A program made the translations under genes and the position numbers. A stretch of 64,000 bases of DNA from Lumbricus rubellus (Eukaryota > Annelida > Clitellata > Crassiclitellata > Lumbricidae), in NCBI GenBank assembly GCA_945859605.1, contig OX243815.1:25281613-25345612 (forward strand), read 5' to 3'. The notes under the pieces were generated by a model. That model saw nothing but the letters and a program-made list of their open reading frames with translations. It was not told where the DNA came from and did no database searches. Shown piece after piece: positions 1 to 10,959 of the stretch (its first letter is position 1; every line of letters starts with the position of its first letter).

Positions 1-32
1 ATAAATGGCCAACACTGTGGCGCTCGGTCGAG

Positions 33-150
33 ACGGAACCATACGGAACCATACGGAACCATACGGAACCATACGGAACCATACGGAACCATACGGACCC
101 ATACGAAACCATACGGAACCATACGGAACCATACGGAACCATACGGACCG
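33..150. repeat. 10-bp tandem repeat (minisatellite)
   Basis: About twelve head-to-tail copies of a 10-bp unit, cggaaccata, with two substituted copies (cggacccata, cgaaaccata). The array lies near the left window edge, and cggaccgtgt ends it. No coding potential is seen. Confidence 0.9.
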
Positions 151-1248
151 TGTACACAGATGGTAGCCGAGTGTTTTCGTCTCTCGGTGGAGTACGACGG
201 ACCGACACGGGTCATTGGAGTGTGACCTCCGCTATCAATCAGACATCGACCATCAGTCACTGGTGGCTCTTCAGTCAACCGACCGAAACATGACAAATAA
301 CTTTTCTACATAGGAGTCTATAATTCCCTGTACCTCGACGGCTAACCACAGATGTTCTTCATCTTCCACCAGTGAGGGAATGCTCGTCGGCTGCAGCGTC
401 ATCGTTACGTTGTCGCCTGTCGTCCCACGATCTCTACCTGGAGTCTACCATATAATTTATCAAAGCAACTTCGTCCAGAGGTTCTGAACAACGATGTCAT
501 CTGTCAGCGGTTGACGAGAATCCGTTTGGTGGTTCTACGCATGTGCGTGTGGATACTCGACTTGCGACTCTATATCTCTCAATGTCTCAATGTAGGCCTA
601 TGTGGTGGGGACCGTCCATGCATTTGCCCCCCCCCCCCCCCACAATCGTTATGTGTTAGGACATGGTATGTTTTGAGGGAAATTTAAACCAAAGGATGAA
701 AAAATCATCAACTTTTTTAACAGAGAAAATTAAATTTTTTCGTTGAGATTTCGGTCTTGCAAATTTCGACTTTAAAACAAAAAAGATGGAAAATTTCGAC
801 GGCGACTCTGCCGTTCGTCCGCCCGAAATCTCGCATCCTTTCTTCGGCCACTCGTTCGTCCCCCGCAAGTTGTACACCAAGTCTACCCATGAATGTGATC
901 GCCTTAGAAGAGAATAGTCTCAGAGACTCAGACTCGCTTTGGTACATTTCACACATTTCACGTAGGTTATAGCAAAGACGAGTACTCAAACAAACGATTA
1001 CTTTTTTAAATAGCCGTAGTAATAGATTGAACGCTTAGTTTATATCAATAAAATACAGATAAATAAGTTCTGCTACATAGACCAACATAGAAGTTGGTTG
1101 GAAGTGAGGTTTAAAAATTCCTCTAAAGCTGAAATTCGTTAAATATTGTTTCCGTCCAGTATAATTTATAACATCCGTTGCTCCTCCAAAGTTCAATAAC
1201 ATTGATGAGCGTAAGTCTACAGACTATAACAGTTTCACTCTTTTCGTT
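151..1248. other. No gene recognised; 3' flank of the receptor gene
   Basis: Unique-looking DNA with a 15-base C run at 627-641 and scattered AT-rich stretches. Short open frames here have no recognisable domain. Part of it may be 3' untranslated sequence of the minus-strand receptor gene that ends at 1249, but I could not fix a polyadenylation site. Confidence 0.5.
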
Positions 1249-2664
1249 CTAACAGAGTTCCTGCGTGTCTTCCCCGTTCACTCCAACGTCCTCGCACTTT
1301 GTACTTGTGACGGCAATCGTCAGCTCTCGACCGGGCGGTGGGGCAGCAGCAGCAGCAGCCGACGCCGGATGGGGCGGCGCCTGCGACTCGGAGACCTCGC
1401 TCACCGCCCCCGTCCGAGGGACGCAGCGCCCCGCGAGGAACGTCTGCACGAAGATGCGCCGGAACTTCTTTCCGACGAGGCAGTAAATGAGGAAGTTGAT
1501 GGACGAGTTGAGCGTCAGCATGACGTTCGTGATGACGTTGACGCTGCGGTAGAAGTCGCGATCGTTGCTCGTCGGTAGGTATGTCGATGCCTGGATGGCG
1601 AGACGCAGACAGACGTCCGGAAGTTGACAGACGATGAAGACGCTGACGACGGCGACCAGCATCATCGTGATGTTCTCGCGATTCTTCGAGCGATGGCTGG
1701 ACGCCACCGCCGCCACCACCGCCGCCGAAGTGCCGCCGCCACCACCGCCGGTCAGTCCTCGGTGCTTGCGATGGTTGCGTCTGAGCGTCTGTATGAGAAG
1801 GACGTTGAGGACGAGCAGAGTGACGAGTGGACCGACGCTGCGGAAGATCAGATAGCAGATGACCTTGTAGATGAGAAAGTAGAGCACGCTCTTTCTCAGC
1901 GACGTCACCCTCACCTTCACGGTGACCGCTCCGCTGCACGGCTGCGTCTCCTTCGTGATCTCTCGCTCGAAGAACTGCGGAACGTTGAAGACAATGGCCG
2001 CGACGACGATGACTACAACGAGGACCTTGACGCGGCTGAGGCTTCGCAGGTGGACGCTGAACGGTTTGCAGACGGCCACGTAGCGGTCAACGGTGACCAG
2101 CAGGACGGTCCAGACGGTCAGCGTCTGTGCGATGGACGCCACCGGCCAGACGTACTGCTCGACGTAGGGGAAGTGGTGGGAGAGACCGGGCAGCCAGTCG
2201 GTCAGGTCGGTGACGGCTTTGAGGGTCTGGACGAAGAAGCAGGAGACGAGGTAGACGGTGTCGACGACGGCCAGCGTCTGCAGTAGCCAGTCGGTCGACG
2301 TCGGTTTGCCTCTCGTCCGACTCAGAACGACAATCGTCAGGGCGTTGCCGACGAATCCGACGAGGCAGAGAAGCGAGACGACGTAGATCTCGAGAACGAT
2401 TCTCTGTCGACTGTAGAATAGAAGATTGCTGCTCGTCGGCGGAGAGGAGGAGAAGGACGACGATGGTGGGAAGAAGGAGGTGGAGACGTTCGAACATTGG
2501 TTGGTGATGGAGCGATTGATGAAGCCGAAGATCCAGTCGTCGTGATGGAGTGGGAAGAGAGGGGAGAAGGAGGGAAGAGAGGGAAGAAGAGAGGGAGCCG
2601 GAATGGGAGGTGGGAATGAAGGAGGAGGTGGCGAAGGGGAAAACATTGTATCCAAACTATCCAT
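1249..2664 (-). CDS. FMRFamide-receptor-like class A GPCR
   Basis: A 471-aa open frame beginning at ATG 2664, read without introns. It looks like a seven-transmembrane neuropeptide receptor of the plasma membrane. TM1 is at about residues 92-115 (GFVGNALTIVVL, with the conserved GN), TM2 125-148, TM3 172-194 followed by VDRYVAVCKP (DRY motif at 193-195), TM4 211-232, TM5 268-294, TM6 332-356 (CQLP in place of CWxP) and TM7 372-394 with NSSINFLIY at the NPxxY position. Helix 8 is GKKFRR. The WPVASIAQT stretch before TM3 and the absence of a TM3-entry cysteine resemble FMRFamide-receptor-like proteins. The N-terminus (1-90) is rich in Pro and Ser with NRS and NVS glycosylation sequons. The third intracellular loop has a run of six glycines, and the tail has Ala and Pro runs. 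G protein coupling and peptide ligand are family inference. It could instead be another orphan peptide receptor. The gene has no recognisable partner nearby. Confidence 0.85.
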   Translation of the reverse strand: MDSLDTMFSPSPPPPSFPPPIPAPSLLPSLPSFSPLFPLHHDDWIFGFINRSITNQCSNVSTSFFPPSSSFSSSPPTSSNLLFYSRQRIVLEIYVVSLLCLVGFVGNALTIVVLSRTRGKPTSTDWLLQTLAVVDTVYLVSCFFVQTLKAVTDLTDWLPGLSHHFPYVEQYVWPVASIAQTLTVWTVLLVTVDRYVAVCKPFSVHLRSLSRVKVLVVVIVVAAIVFNVPQFFEREITKETQPCSGAVTVKVRVTSLRKSVLYFLIYKVICYLIFRSVGPLVTLLVLNVLLIQTLRRNHRKHRGLTGGGGGGTSAAVVAAVASSHRSKNRENITMMLVAVVSVFIVCQLPDVCLRLAIQASTYLPTSNDRDFYRSVNVITNVMLTLNSSINFLIYCLVGKKFRRIFVQTFLAGRCVPRTGAVSEVSESQAPPHPASAAAAAAPPPGRELTIAVTSTKCEDVGVNGEDTQELC

Positions 2665-3016
2665 CTTGGTTTGAAGCAGTCAACGAATGTTTTCTCCAAC
2701 TCTGAATTATTCAACAATGTCCGTTACTGTCCGTTGGAGTTAAGACTTCGCCAAGAACTGAAACAACACTTGGATATGTAGAGCACCCGACAAGACACTT
2801 TGGTTGCATCTAGATAAACTGTCACACGACTACATATACATGTATAAATTGTATGTGTGTGTATATAATTATTATATGTATAGGCTACATCTGTTTTGTG
2901 TAATTGAGTATATGTAAATAGTTTATGAGAGGTTAACTTAAGCAAAACGATGTGCACATCTATAATGTTGACGTGTTCACTGTTCATGAAATTTTATTGC
3001 ATCGTAAAGTAACACT
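2665..3016. other. Upstream flank of the receptor gene, nothing recognised
   Basis: AT-rich flank with short (TATG)n/(TA)n stretches around 2830-2880. It would hold the promoter of the minus-strand receptor, but no clear TATA box or initiator can be argued above background. Confidence 0.4.
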
Positions 3017-3169
3017 CAGCGCTTAAAGTGTAGAAAAGAAGTGCCTGGACGCCCGTCACTGCTCCATGCATGCAGATTCTGCTGTCCAAATAAGTGGCAG
3101 GACGGCGTCGAGATTTGAAATAAGCGCCTGGACGTCGTCCACGGCTGTCCAGCCACACTTTACGCCCTG
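3017..3169. mobile_element. hAT-type MITE, copy 1 of a family
   Basis: A 153-bp segment starting CAGCGCTTAAAGTGT and ending (reverse complement) CAGGGCGTAAAGTGT. Its interior, with the words gtgcctggacgcc, aagtggcaggacggcgt and gtccagccacacttta, matches the element at 51057-51239. Flanking 8-mers gtaacact and gtataaca agree at only 5 of 8 bases, so the target duplication has decayed or the end is misjudged. Non-coding. Confidence 0.7.
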
Positions 3170-3238
3170 GTATAACACCGCGTAGCACAGGCAGTTGTTT
3201 TCGCTATACTCAATAACAAAAAGCTTGATGACACTATT

Positions 3239-3303
3239 GACACACGGACATACAAAAACACGAACGCACACGCACACACACGTACACACACGCACACACA
3301 CAC
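3239..3303. repeat. (AC)n-rich microsatellite
   Basis: Interrupted CA repeat with cg-containing variants (acgcacacac and similar). The Cys/Val-rich frames across it on the minus strand are products of the repeat. Confidence 0.9.
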
Positions 3304-3767
3304 TGAGCCGGTTATAAGTTCAAGTTAGTGTCTTTAAAGTCCCCCATACGATGTCGTATACGCCTATAATTTTATATAGGCCACACTGGTCAATAAATGA
3401 GCTCCATGTGTGTGCAAGCAAGATTCACAGGCAGCACCATGCAATAACGCTACGACGAGATTAACGTTAACAGCTCTGCATGCAACCACAAGATGTCGCT
3501 AACACTTCAGACTATATATAGACTATATATATAGAGAGAAGTATATATATATTATATGCAGAGGCAACACCTGCTGACGTCGTTGAAGTCTTTTCCAGCA
3601 GCCGCTGCTTATAGATAGACGGGCAGTCAGTGATGACGGTTTCTGCAGACGACTTCCCTGCAGCGAATAGAGTCTGAGAGAAGCGCGCGAACGATGGTTT
3701 AACGACTGGAGGCGATTCTGTTTATAGTGCGATGCAGAATAAGGTCTCACAGCGGCTGTGTTTGTGC

Positions 3768-3771
3768 CTGA

Positions 3772-3803
<32 letters not shown>

Positions 3804-3942
3804 ATGATGCTGCTGCTGATGCCTAGAGGACGATCAGCGCCTCCATCTCATTTCTCTGTCTACGCGTCGGTTAGGAAACTTTCAAGCGGACGACAACAAC
3901 TGCTGCTGCTGCTGCTGCTGTTGTTGTTGTTGCTGCTGCTTG
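3768..3942. repeat. (CTG)n/(GAT)n trinucleotide repeats
   Basis: Two blocks: 3771-3822 with CTG units interrupted by GAT units, and 3898-3942 with CTG then TTG units. Frames read as poly-Leu/Met or poly-Gln. No flanking protein-like sequence supports translation. Confidence 0.9.
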
Positions 3943-4019
3943 GATGGAGTGTCATACGGTCGCAATAAAGGGGAAGAGGAAGACAGACCAGAAGAGTGAC
4001 AGAGATAAAGAGATAGAAA

Positions 4020-4050
4020 CATACATACATACAGACAGATATATATATAT

Positions 4051-4093
<43 letters not shown>

Positions 4094-4237
4094 GAGACAG
4101 AGACAGAGAGACAGAGAGACAGAGAGACAGAGAGTGACAGAGAGTGATACAGAGAAAGAGAGACAGAGAGAGACAGACAGACAAGAAAAAAGAAGAGAAA
4201 GATTGACCGACCGACAGACAGACAGACATACAGAGAG
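4020..4237. repeat. Purine-rich (GA)n / (GACA)n repeat
   Basis: About 215 bases almost free of pyrimidines on the plus strand apart from the c of gaca, following a short (ATAC)n and (TA)n run. Long Ser/Leu or Glu/Arg frames on the two strands are repeat products. Confidence 0.9.
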
Positions 4238-4904
4238 AGAAGTGACTGGTTTTGTAGTCCTTCTTGCGATTCCCAGCCACATAAACGCGTTTATGGATTG
4301 CAGTAAAAATGGCGTGCAGTCTAACAAAAAACTCTCATAAAGCATATGCACGCAAATAGCGGGACTTGCTATTAGGAAACAGACTGATCATCGCGGCTGC
4401 TTAATATTTTATCCCACTGTACAACATTGCAGTTCTTTATAACTGTGCGTGTTTTCACAGACTGTTGCAGTAACCAGTGATTATGATCACTGTCACAGAA
4501 TGTACACAGGCAGTTTTTGTAAAATTGTGTTAGGAAAAATCTCATATTAAACATCGTATTTCATGCGACTGTCATAAGAACCTGCATTTTGTGCATTTGA
4601 CGCTGAACATTCTGCAGCCTTATTATGACTGATGATAAATCACGGACAGTTCTCATGCACAAACAGAGACATTCAATGCCAGAAATGAACATATTGTGCA
4701 GTATGAGATACTGGCGGACATTGTCTAAAACGCAAGCTGGCATTGAACCGCATTTTCATATGCTTAGAATTCTCTTGCATAGACCGACGAGTCATAAAGT
4801 TATAATTCTTCGGCCCACATTTTCAACGTACTACGCATGCGCAAAACGTTCTTCTGCTGTTTAAAATAGATCCGATATAGCTGTATATATAGAATGCCTC
4901 GTTG

Positions 4905-5223
4905 CAGTGGCGGATGCAGAACACTGTTTCTTAGATCTTGGACGGAAAAAAGGAACAATTTTTCGAAAGTTCGAAAAATAGTGATCGGTCGTTTAGGGAA
5001 AAAGTACTTTTCATCCGCCAAAAAAGGTGATGACCTTTTTTTAGTCCTCAACTTGAAAACCGAATGGGGGGCACGTCCCATGCAATTTTCCGAATGGGGG
5101 GGGGGGCCAATATCCATTACACCCATATTCGTCTTGCTAATTTCAGACCAAATGGAGGGCACGTCCCATGGCAGTTTTCGATGGGGTGGCCATGGCCGGA
5201 TTGGCCCCCTGGATCCGCCCCTG
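4905..5223. mobile_element. hAT-type MITE with near-perfect 8-bp target duplication
   Basis: The 319-bp element starts CAGTGGCGGATGCAG and ends with the inverted counterpart CAGGGGCGGATCCAG. Flanks are cctcgttg (4897-4904) and cctcgtag (5224-5231), 7 of 8 identical, as hAT insertion makes. The interior has the words atggggggcacgtcccatg and gccatggccggattggccccc, which recur near 30030-30100, 30520-30595 and, degenerate, 52490-52530. No transposase, so mobility would need an autonomous relative. Confidence 0.8.
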
Positions 5224-5304
5224 CCTCGTAGTATTATGTTGCTGGAGGCTAGTATATATATATATTATAAACTATATATATATATATATATCGAGCCTTT
5301 TCTG

Positions 5305-5493
5305 TGGTTGGTACGGTGGTCTAGAATGGCCTTCCTTTTGAGCTACGCCTACACCCTGGAACTCTACCAGGATCGTTCCTTACTAAACTTAAAACTGTTC
5401 TTTTTAGGCGCGCTGTAGTCGGGAGCGCCTCTGAGTAGTTTATTTTACTTGAAGAAGCTCTTTAAAATGTCCGAATGAATGAATGAATACGGA
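5305..5493 (+). repeat. SINE-like element, family A
   Basis: A head resembling a tRNA A box (tggtacggtggtctag) is followed by a body ending gggagcgcctctgagtag and a tail of (GAAT)n. The agcgcctctgagtag end is shared with 10960-11188, 30280-30362 and 48086-48160. The B box is not clear, so the tRNA origin of this copy is only probable. Confidence 0.6.
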
Positions 5494-6155
5494 ATGGACT
5501 GAGAGACAGAGATCGAGAATACGACGGCGAGAGGCCGATGCGTTGTATACCTACATGTATAGTAATAGATCAGTTTCATGCGTATAGCACGATGCAAACA
5601 ACAGGCCAGAGAATTCTCGATTGTGTCGATTGATCGGTTTCACGGTTTTGCGAGAATAGATTGAACCGGAATTAGATTGCGAATTGTATGCATATAAATT
5701 GACGGTGGATTGAAGAGTGATGATGTAGCGCCTATTTTTCCCATTCATTGGTCCCGATTCATTCAACGTGTCATGACGTCTACCGACCTCTGTCGTCGCA
5801 TCGACTGATAATAATCCACCGCCATTTCAACACCCGTTTAGAGGTCATCAGGAGTCAAACGGTATATATATGATTATATATAATTATATATAATTTTATA
5901 TATATATATAACTGCAGGCGATATATATACAGACCATATACAGTCGTTCATGTTTAGAGGTCATCAGGGTCAAACGGTATATATACAATTATAAATATAT
6001 ATAATGTAACTGCAGGCGAAATATATATAGACTGTACAGCAGTCGTCATGAACACCAATCAATGACACTTTATTCCGGTAAATCTCTCTGTGCCAAGGAT
6101 ACGCGGTTGCAATGATAATTATTATTGAACAACATTCATGTTCTGACTGTCTATC
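5494..6155. other. Intergenic DNA with AT repeats and a short direct repeat
   Basis: No gene recognised. The words tagaggtcatcagg..tcaaacggtatatata and actgcaggcgatatata each occur twice (5840-5930 and 5954-6030), giving an imperfect direct repeat of about 115 bp with (TA)n between. Confidence 0.6.
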
Positions 6156-6157
6156 TA

Positions 6158-7174
6158 CAGGGTGGGCCAAAAAAAGTGAGAACATCTTGTAGAATACAAG
6201 TTATTTACAAATATAATTCTATTAATTATATTGTTTTCTTGTATTTTTGTTTGCCAAGTATTTATCTAATCAGAAATCATGTTCAATGTGTCCTCCTTGC
6301 TTCTCAACGAGTTTTTCTAAACGTCGACGCCACTCGTTTATGCTACTGCATGTCAATAAAGCGCTGCCCCAGATTTCTCCATTCCTCGATTATTGTCAAC
6401 TTGAGCTACTCAACTGTGGTAATTTTCGCCGAAGGTAGACTTTTTCTTGCAAAGCACCCCATATGGCATAATCGACTGTGTTTAAATCACAACTGTTCGG
6501 TGTCCACATGTCTGGTTCGATGAAGTTAACATTCTCCTGACGAAGAAAGTTGATTGTATTTCTGGCTGTGCGAGATAGAGCTCCGTCTTGCTGCTGTAAT
6601 GTCCAGTTATAGCGATCACATATCGCTTGACTTACAGGCAGCAAGCCTTGTCTCAGAACATGTCCATAATAGTATTCACTGTTTACTTTGGCGCCTGGTT
6701 CAACGAACACAATATTAGTTTTCCCCATTCGAGACACATCAACTGATACCATGATACCGCGCGGCTGAAATGGTCACGTTCTCGTATGAGTCGACTTTCC
6801 TGAACTTACATTTTTCGCTGTTTCAACGGAATAAACAATTAACTGGAGTGGCATCGGTGAATATCTTTTCGTCTGTAGGCTTAAACCAGATGCTTCGTAC
6901 ACTTCTCTCATTAGCAAACCGCTCAAGTAGCTGCCGACTGCGTTGCAAGCGTTTCAAAGTGACATTTTCATTGAGCTTCTGCCCGATCACACGCTTGCAC
7001 GTTTTGAGTTGTAAATTTTGCTTAACAATACGTCGAAATAAAGACATCATGTAGCTAAATAGATAAGTAAGTGAATGAGTGAACAATTTAAGCTATTATG
7101 GATACAGTGAAACAAGTTTTGGTGCAATTATACTACTTTTTAGGCGATGTTCTCACTTTTTTTGGCCCACCCTG
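6158..7174 (-). mobile_element. Tc1/mariner-superfamily element, internally deleted
   Basis: A 1017-bp element with perfect 29-bp terminal inverted repeats beginning CAGGGTGGGCCAAAAAAAG, flanked by TA on each side (6156-6157 and 7175-7176), the mariner target duplication. It carries a broken transposase on the minus strand. It is shorter than a usual full-length mariner (about 1.3 kb), in keeping with loss of the region for the N-terminal DNA-binding domain. Confidence 0.92.
6396..7086 (-). pseudogene. Mariner transposase pseudogene
   Basis: Two overlapping minus-strand frames make one decayed transposase. The upstream frame (7086-6823) has KLNENVTLKRLQRS and DEKIFTD, the first catalytic Asp region. 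The downstream frame (6752-6396) has GKTNIVFVEPGAKVNSEYY, then QQDGALSRTARNT (second Asp) and WTPNSCDLNTVDYAIWG (third Asp region, normally NSPDLNP). A frameshift lies near 6823-6840. The NSCDLNT change and the missing N-terminal helix-turn-helix region make function unlikely. The protein would have cut and pasted DNA at TA sites. Confidence 0.88.
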
Positions 7175-7214
7175 TATATATAGCACTTCAACTACTACTG
7201 AAATGACAGGAACT

Positions 7215-7333
7215 CTGGAACTCCGCCACTGGCTGTTGTTCTCTGCCAGTGCCAGTCCCAAGCCTGGATGAGGGAGGAGGGCGCCACTAATCGACTTTGA
7301 TATAATGGCAGAGTCGTTAAACACGCAACAAGA
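7215..7333 (+). repeat. Dispersed repeat, family C, copy 1
   Basis: Shares ctccgccactg..tgttctctg.cagtgccag and, further on, actttgatat..cagtgtcgttaaac..caacaag with 24642-24754. It abuts the mariner element above. Probably a SINE or SINE fragment; no tRNA-like promoter was identified. Confidence 0.6.
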
Positions 7334-8310
7334 CTATAGGCCTACTGGTATTACTTGGAAACTGATGCAGCGCGTGGTTAAAGCGCGGTATTTATTTTAT
7401 TCATTTATTTATTTATAACAGCAATTTGATATAGTGCCAATTTAGCGTTGCCTACTCATGAGTGCTCCCAGTTAAACCCCGGTCGAATCGGACAGTCTAA
7501 GAATGTTCAGTGAGAAATTAGACATTTGATGAGGAGCATATAATAGTATGAACCCATTCCAGGTCGTATGACCAGCCAAGGAGCAGGCCGCGCATTGTAT
7601 ATAAAAATTTACAAAGCGACTCTCACAACTACATGGTATCATCATATATCACAGATATCATGATGTCATAGATATTATAACTAGTTCAGTCGTTTGCTTA
7701 GTCATAATGATCGTGTACAATCAAACCATCGGACTGTCCGGACAGCTGATCTATGTAATTGCGCACGGTATCGTATACGCTCTTAAGCCTCCGCTGCATG
7801 GCATCTTAAAAATCCTCTATTCATGCCAATCTGGATAAATACTTAGTAATAACAACCCGAAGGGAATTTACATATAGCATTGACAATAAAATTTTACAAG
7901 CTTGGCATAAAAGATGACTTATCTATATACAGAGTGTCCTATGAGTAGACGCTTTATTGTCCTATTCAGTGAACCAATATAGTTTAGGACTTTGCAATCA
8001 TCAAAACTGTCGCAATCAGGGCTGTACTCTATATGGTATACGCGGGTATGTAGCGCATACTCACCTTCGGGGGAAAATGGCATCGTGTACTGAACTCCGA
8101 AAACGAGGGTATTCGCGGGTAGCCTATATATATACACTATAGTATAGCATATATACTTACCTCACAAAGACCAAAGTAGAAAGTTGGTACAGATATAAAA
8201 TGACGAGCAGAAAATAGTAGAAAAAACATGAAATTGTGTCGTTTTACGCCTTGGTTGATTAGAAAAAAGGTCGTCAGAGATTTCGATGACTAAAAAGCTT
8301 ATGCAGTATA
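7334..8310. other. Intergenic DNA, no gene recognised
   Basis: AT-rich unique-looking sequence with TAGGCCTA words and a short (TTTA)n run at 7390-7415. Short frames show no domain. Confidence 0.5.
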
Positions 8311-8312
8311 TA

Positions 8313-9562
8313 CCGGGTGGCGCATAAAAAACGTCCCCAAACTTTGGTAATCTTGCAAAGATCTAATTTCAGAGATATCAAATATTAATTTACACCAAAA
8401 TGTTAAGCAATCATTTCTGTGCACACATGTCAAATTTCAAGAGAATACGTTTATTATATCACACTCTGCGGCAAGGTTATAACGTCGTACCTGTTAAAAT
8501 ATTTTGCACAAACCTGCGTCATTAAAAACGTTCCCAAACGTTGTTAACCTGGCAGGCTGGCAATTAAACAATTTTAAAGATAAACTAAATCATAGTACAT
8601 CAAACTAATCATAATTCATATTTGTACAACACAGCCAAATTTTAGCTACAAATACTCAACCGTTTGAGAGAAATTTTTGTTAGAACTGTATGACCCATGG
8701 CCAAAATTTTGCACAGTTGTTTAATGATGATGTTTTACGCGAGCAAATGTTTGATTGATCCTCCGCTTTCTCTTGTAACGACCCTTAAACGCTATTTCCA
8801 CTGTCCTGTTGACTTCTGTAGGCCTATTTGTGTGTCGTCTAATAGAGACCATTAATTTTTTACTTCAATGACCTGCTTAAGTTCGCCAGCATTAATTTTA
8901 GAAACAATTTTCTGCTACCAGCATACACATTACACAAGCTCCTTTGGGGCGCTCCGTGCATAAGTAGACCATAGGATTTAGATCGGGAGAGTTTGGAGGC
9001 CAGGCATCACTGTGGATAAAACCAGGGATGTTTGCTTGAAGAAATTGCTGATCCAATCTGCAACGATGTGAAGGAGCACTGTCTTGTTGAAAGATGTAGG
9101 CCTAATTGTCATCAGGATTGAGTCTACGTACTAGGCCTATACGACGTTCGGGAATGAGCTTATCGCGTAACAAGCCAATGTAATAGGCCTACTCTCCATT
9201 GACTTTGGTTTTCCGAGGATCAATGACGATGATGTGTGTTTTACCGTGCATCGAAACTCCAGCAGATGCCATTAAATTTGTTTAGAGAAACGACTAGTCT
9301 CATGATAAAGTCTTACTGGCGCAATTGAAGACTTTCGTTCGCGGCAAAATAAATGACGTAGTTTTGTGCAAAATATTTGAACAGGTACGACGTTATAACC
9401 TTGCCGCAGAGTGTGATATAATAAACATACTCTCTTGAAATTTGACATGTGTGCACAGAAATGATTGCTTAACATTTTGGTGTAAATTAATATTTGATAT
9501 CTCTGAAATTAGATCTTTGCCAGATTAACAAAGTTTGGGGACGTTTTTTATGCGCCACCCGG
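8313..9562 (-). mobile_element. Mariner-type element with about 208-bp inverted repeats
   Basis: A 1250-bp element starting CCGGGTGGCGCATAAAAAACG and ending with its inverse, flanked by TA (8311-8312 and 9563-9564). The two arms (8313-8520 and 9355-9562) match through the inner word aaaatattttgcacaaa with only a few substitutions, e.g. ggtaatcttgc versus gttaatctggc. That is far longer than the roughly 30-bp ends of classical mariner. The interior keeps a decayed transposase fragment. Confidence 0.92.
8938..9094 (-). pseudogene. Tc1/mariner transposase fragment
   Basis: The minus strand reads FQQDSAPSHRCRLDQQFL, then an uninterrupted stretch ending DAWPPNSPDLNPMVYL. These are the second-Asp (QQDSAPSH) and third-Asp (NSPDLNP) regions of a Tc1/mariner DDE/D transposase. 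No long frame surrounds it, so this is a relic. It identifies the class of the element that encloses it. Confidence 0.8.
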
Positions 9563-9564
9563 TA

Positions 9565-10440
9565 TATACAGTGTATACACCATATCTTCCCTTGTCAGTA
9601 TTGTTGCACAGTAGGACCGCACGTATACATGCATGTAGGCCTATAGCATATAGGCTACTTCGAAATGTCTCGCTTCCAGTAGTTGACTTTCAGACTTCCT
9701 GTTAAAACTGATTCTGAACCTCTTGTCAGAGGTTATAACTAAGACAGAAATAGAGTTTTGGGACTTATTGAGACCCAATAATATACGAATAAAATCTCTA
9801 ACCCCTTACTAAGAGAATACGCGAGAAGGTCTTGCAATACATATAGGCCTATGCCTTTTAATTAATTGCTAGAAAGGCATTCAAAGTGAAAAATTCAAAT
9901 TATTTTCAAATGAATTAATTAACTTATAGGCTGAAACAATGCCTACAGATAATTTCTCAGTCTGCACTTGCCTTTCTGGCACCCTTACCCCGACTCACCT
10001 GATCTTCCGGCTTCCAACTCTCGACCTATAAGCGCGCCACCCACCTTAACAGCTGCTTTGCCACCTCTGATTCTATTATTCTGCGGACTACGCTTTTGGA
10101 CAATCCTTCTGACTTGACACAGCGCTCGTGAATAAGCCAGTGCCCTGCGCTTGGCTTTCGAGTGGCGCTCTGGAAATTTGGAGATTATACGGTTCTGTGT
10201 TTATTTGCCTATCAATATATACTATATAGGTCTCCTTCTGTCTGCGTATCAGCGCGTCTGTCTGTCTGTCTGTCTCTGTCGGTTTCATGTAGCAGGGCCT
10301 ATCCTAATAATTCTTATTCCCTTCGACTGAATTCATTTGTGGAAGCGATATTTTTCTCGATCACCTTTCAACGGAGACATAATTTTTATTTTCTGTTTGG
10401 ATTACGAAGAGCAAACATGCAACAGGAAGACATGTCATTA
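9565..10440. other. Intergenic DNA, no gene recognised
   Basis: A segment at about 10140-10185 (ctgcgcttggctttcgagtggcgct) matches the reverse complement of 25960-26005, so a dispersed repeat fragment is present. A short (TCTG)n run is at 10255-10275. Otherwise nothing is supported. Confidence 0.5.
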
Positions 10441-10448
10441 GCACATTG

Positions 10449-10516
10449 CCTGCCTGCCTGCTTGCCGGTCTCCCTGCCTGCCTGCCTGCCTGCCTGCCTA
10501 CCTGACTGCCTGCGTG

Positions 10517-10584
<68 letters not shown>

Positions 10585-10725
10585 CCATACAGGCTTATTA
10601 ACTTACTGACTTACTGACTGATTGCCTGCTTTCTAGCCTGACTGATAGCCTGACTGACTGGATGCCTGACTTATTGCCTGCCTGATTGACTGGCTGTCTG
10701 AATGGCTGACTGGTTGACTGTTTCT
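10449..10725. repeat. (CCTG)n tetranucleotide repeat
   Basis: Dense CCTG units to about 10586, then decaying into gactgactg and related words by 10725. Frames reading Cys-Leu-Pro-Ala on one strand and Gly-Arg-Gln-Ala on the other are repeat products, not genes. Confidence 0.95.
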
Positions 10726-10959
10726 CTGGGACCCACATACATTGCCAATGGAAGCATTCCTCAGACTGCTGCAGCTAATCATCGTCTGTCTGGTTGATGA
10801 CCGTGGCGTTTGTGTGACGTTTTTGTCTTCGTCTGCTTCGCGAGAAAAGAATTTGTTGTCACAAACATCATCAAAGTTTCATGAAAATTATGAAGAAGAC
10901 GACGACTATAAAGACACATGTCGCCGCCGTTGTTCTTTTACTTTTGATGGCATCATCAT

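Noticed and set aside
1235..2286. Several long open frames antisense to or overlapping the receptor gene
   Set aside because: They are GC-rich shadows of the receptor frame. Only the minus-strand frame 1249-2664 shows seven hydrophobic segments and GPCR motifs.
4434..4870. Small plus and minus frames of 60-80 codons
   Set aside because: No domain, codon pattern or splice context; the length is within chance for this base composition.
9272..9475. 67-codon minus-strand frame
   Set aside because: It lies in the right inverted repeat of the mariner-type element at 8313-9562 and has no transposase motif.
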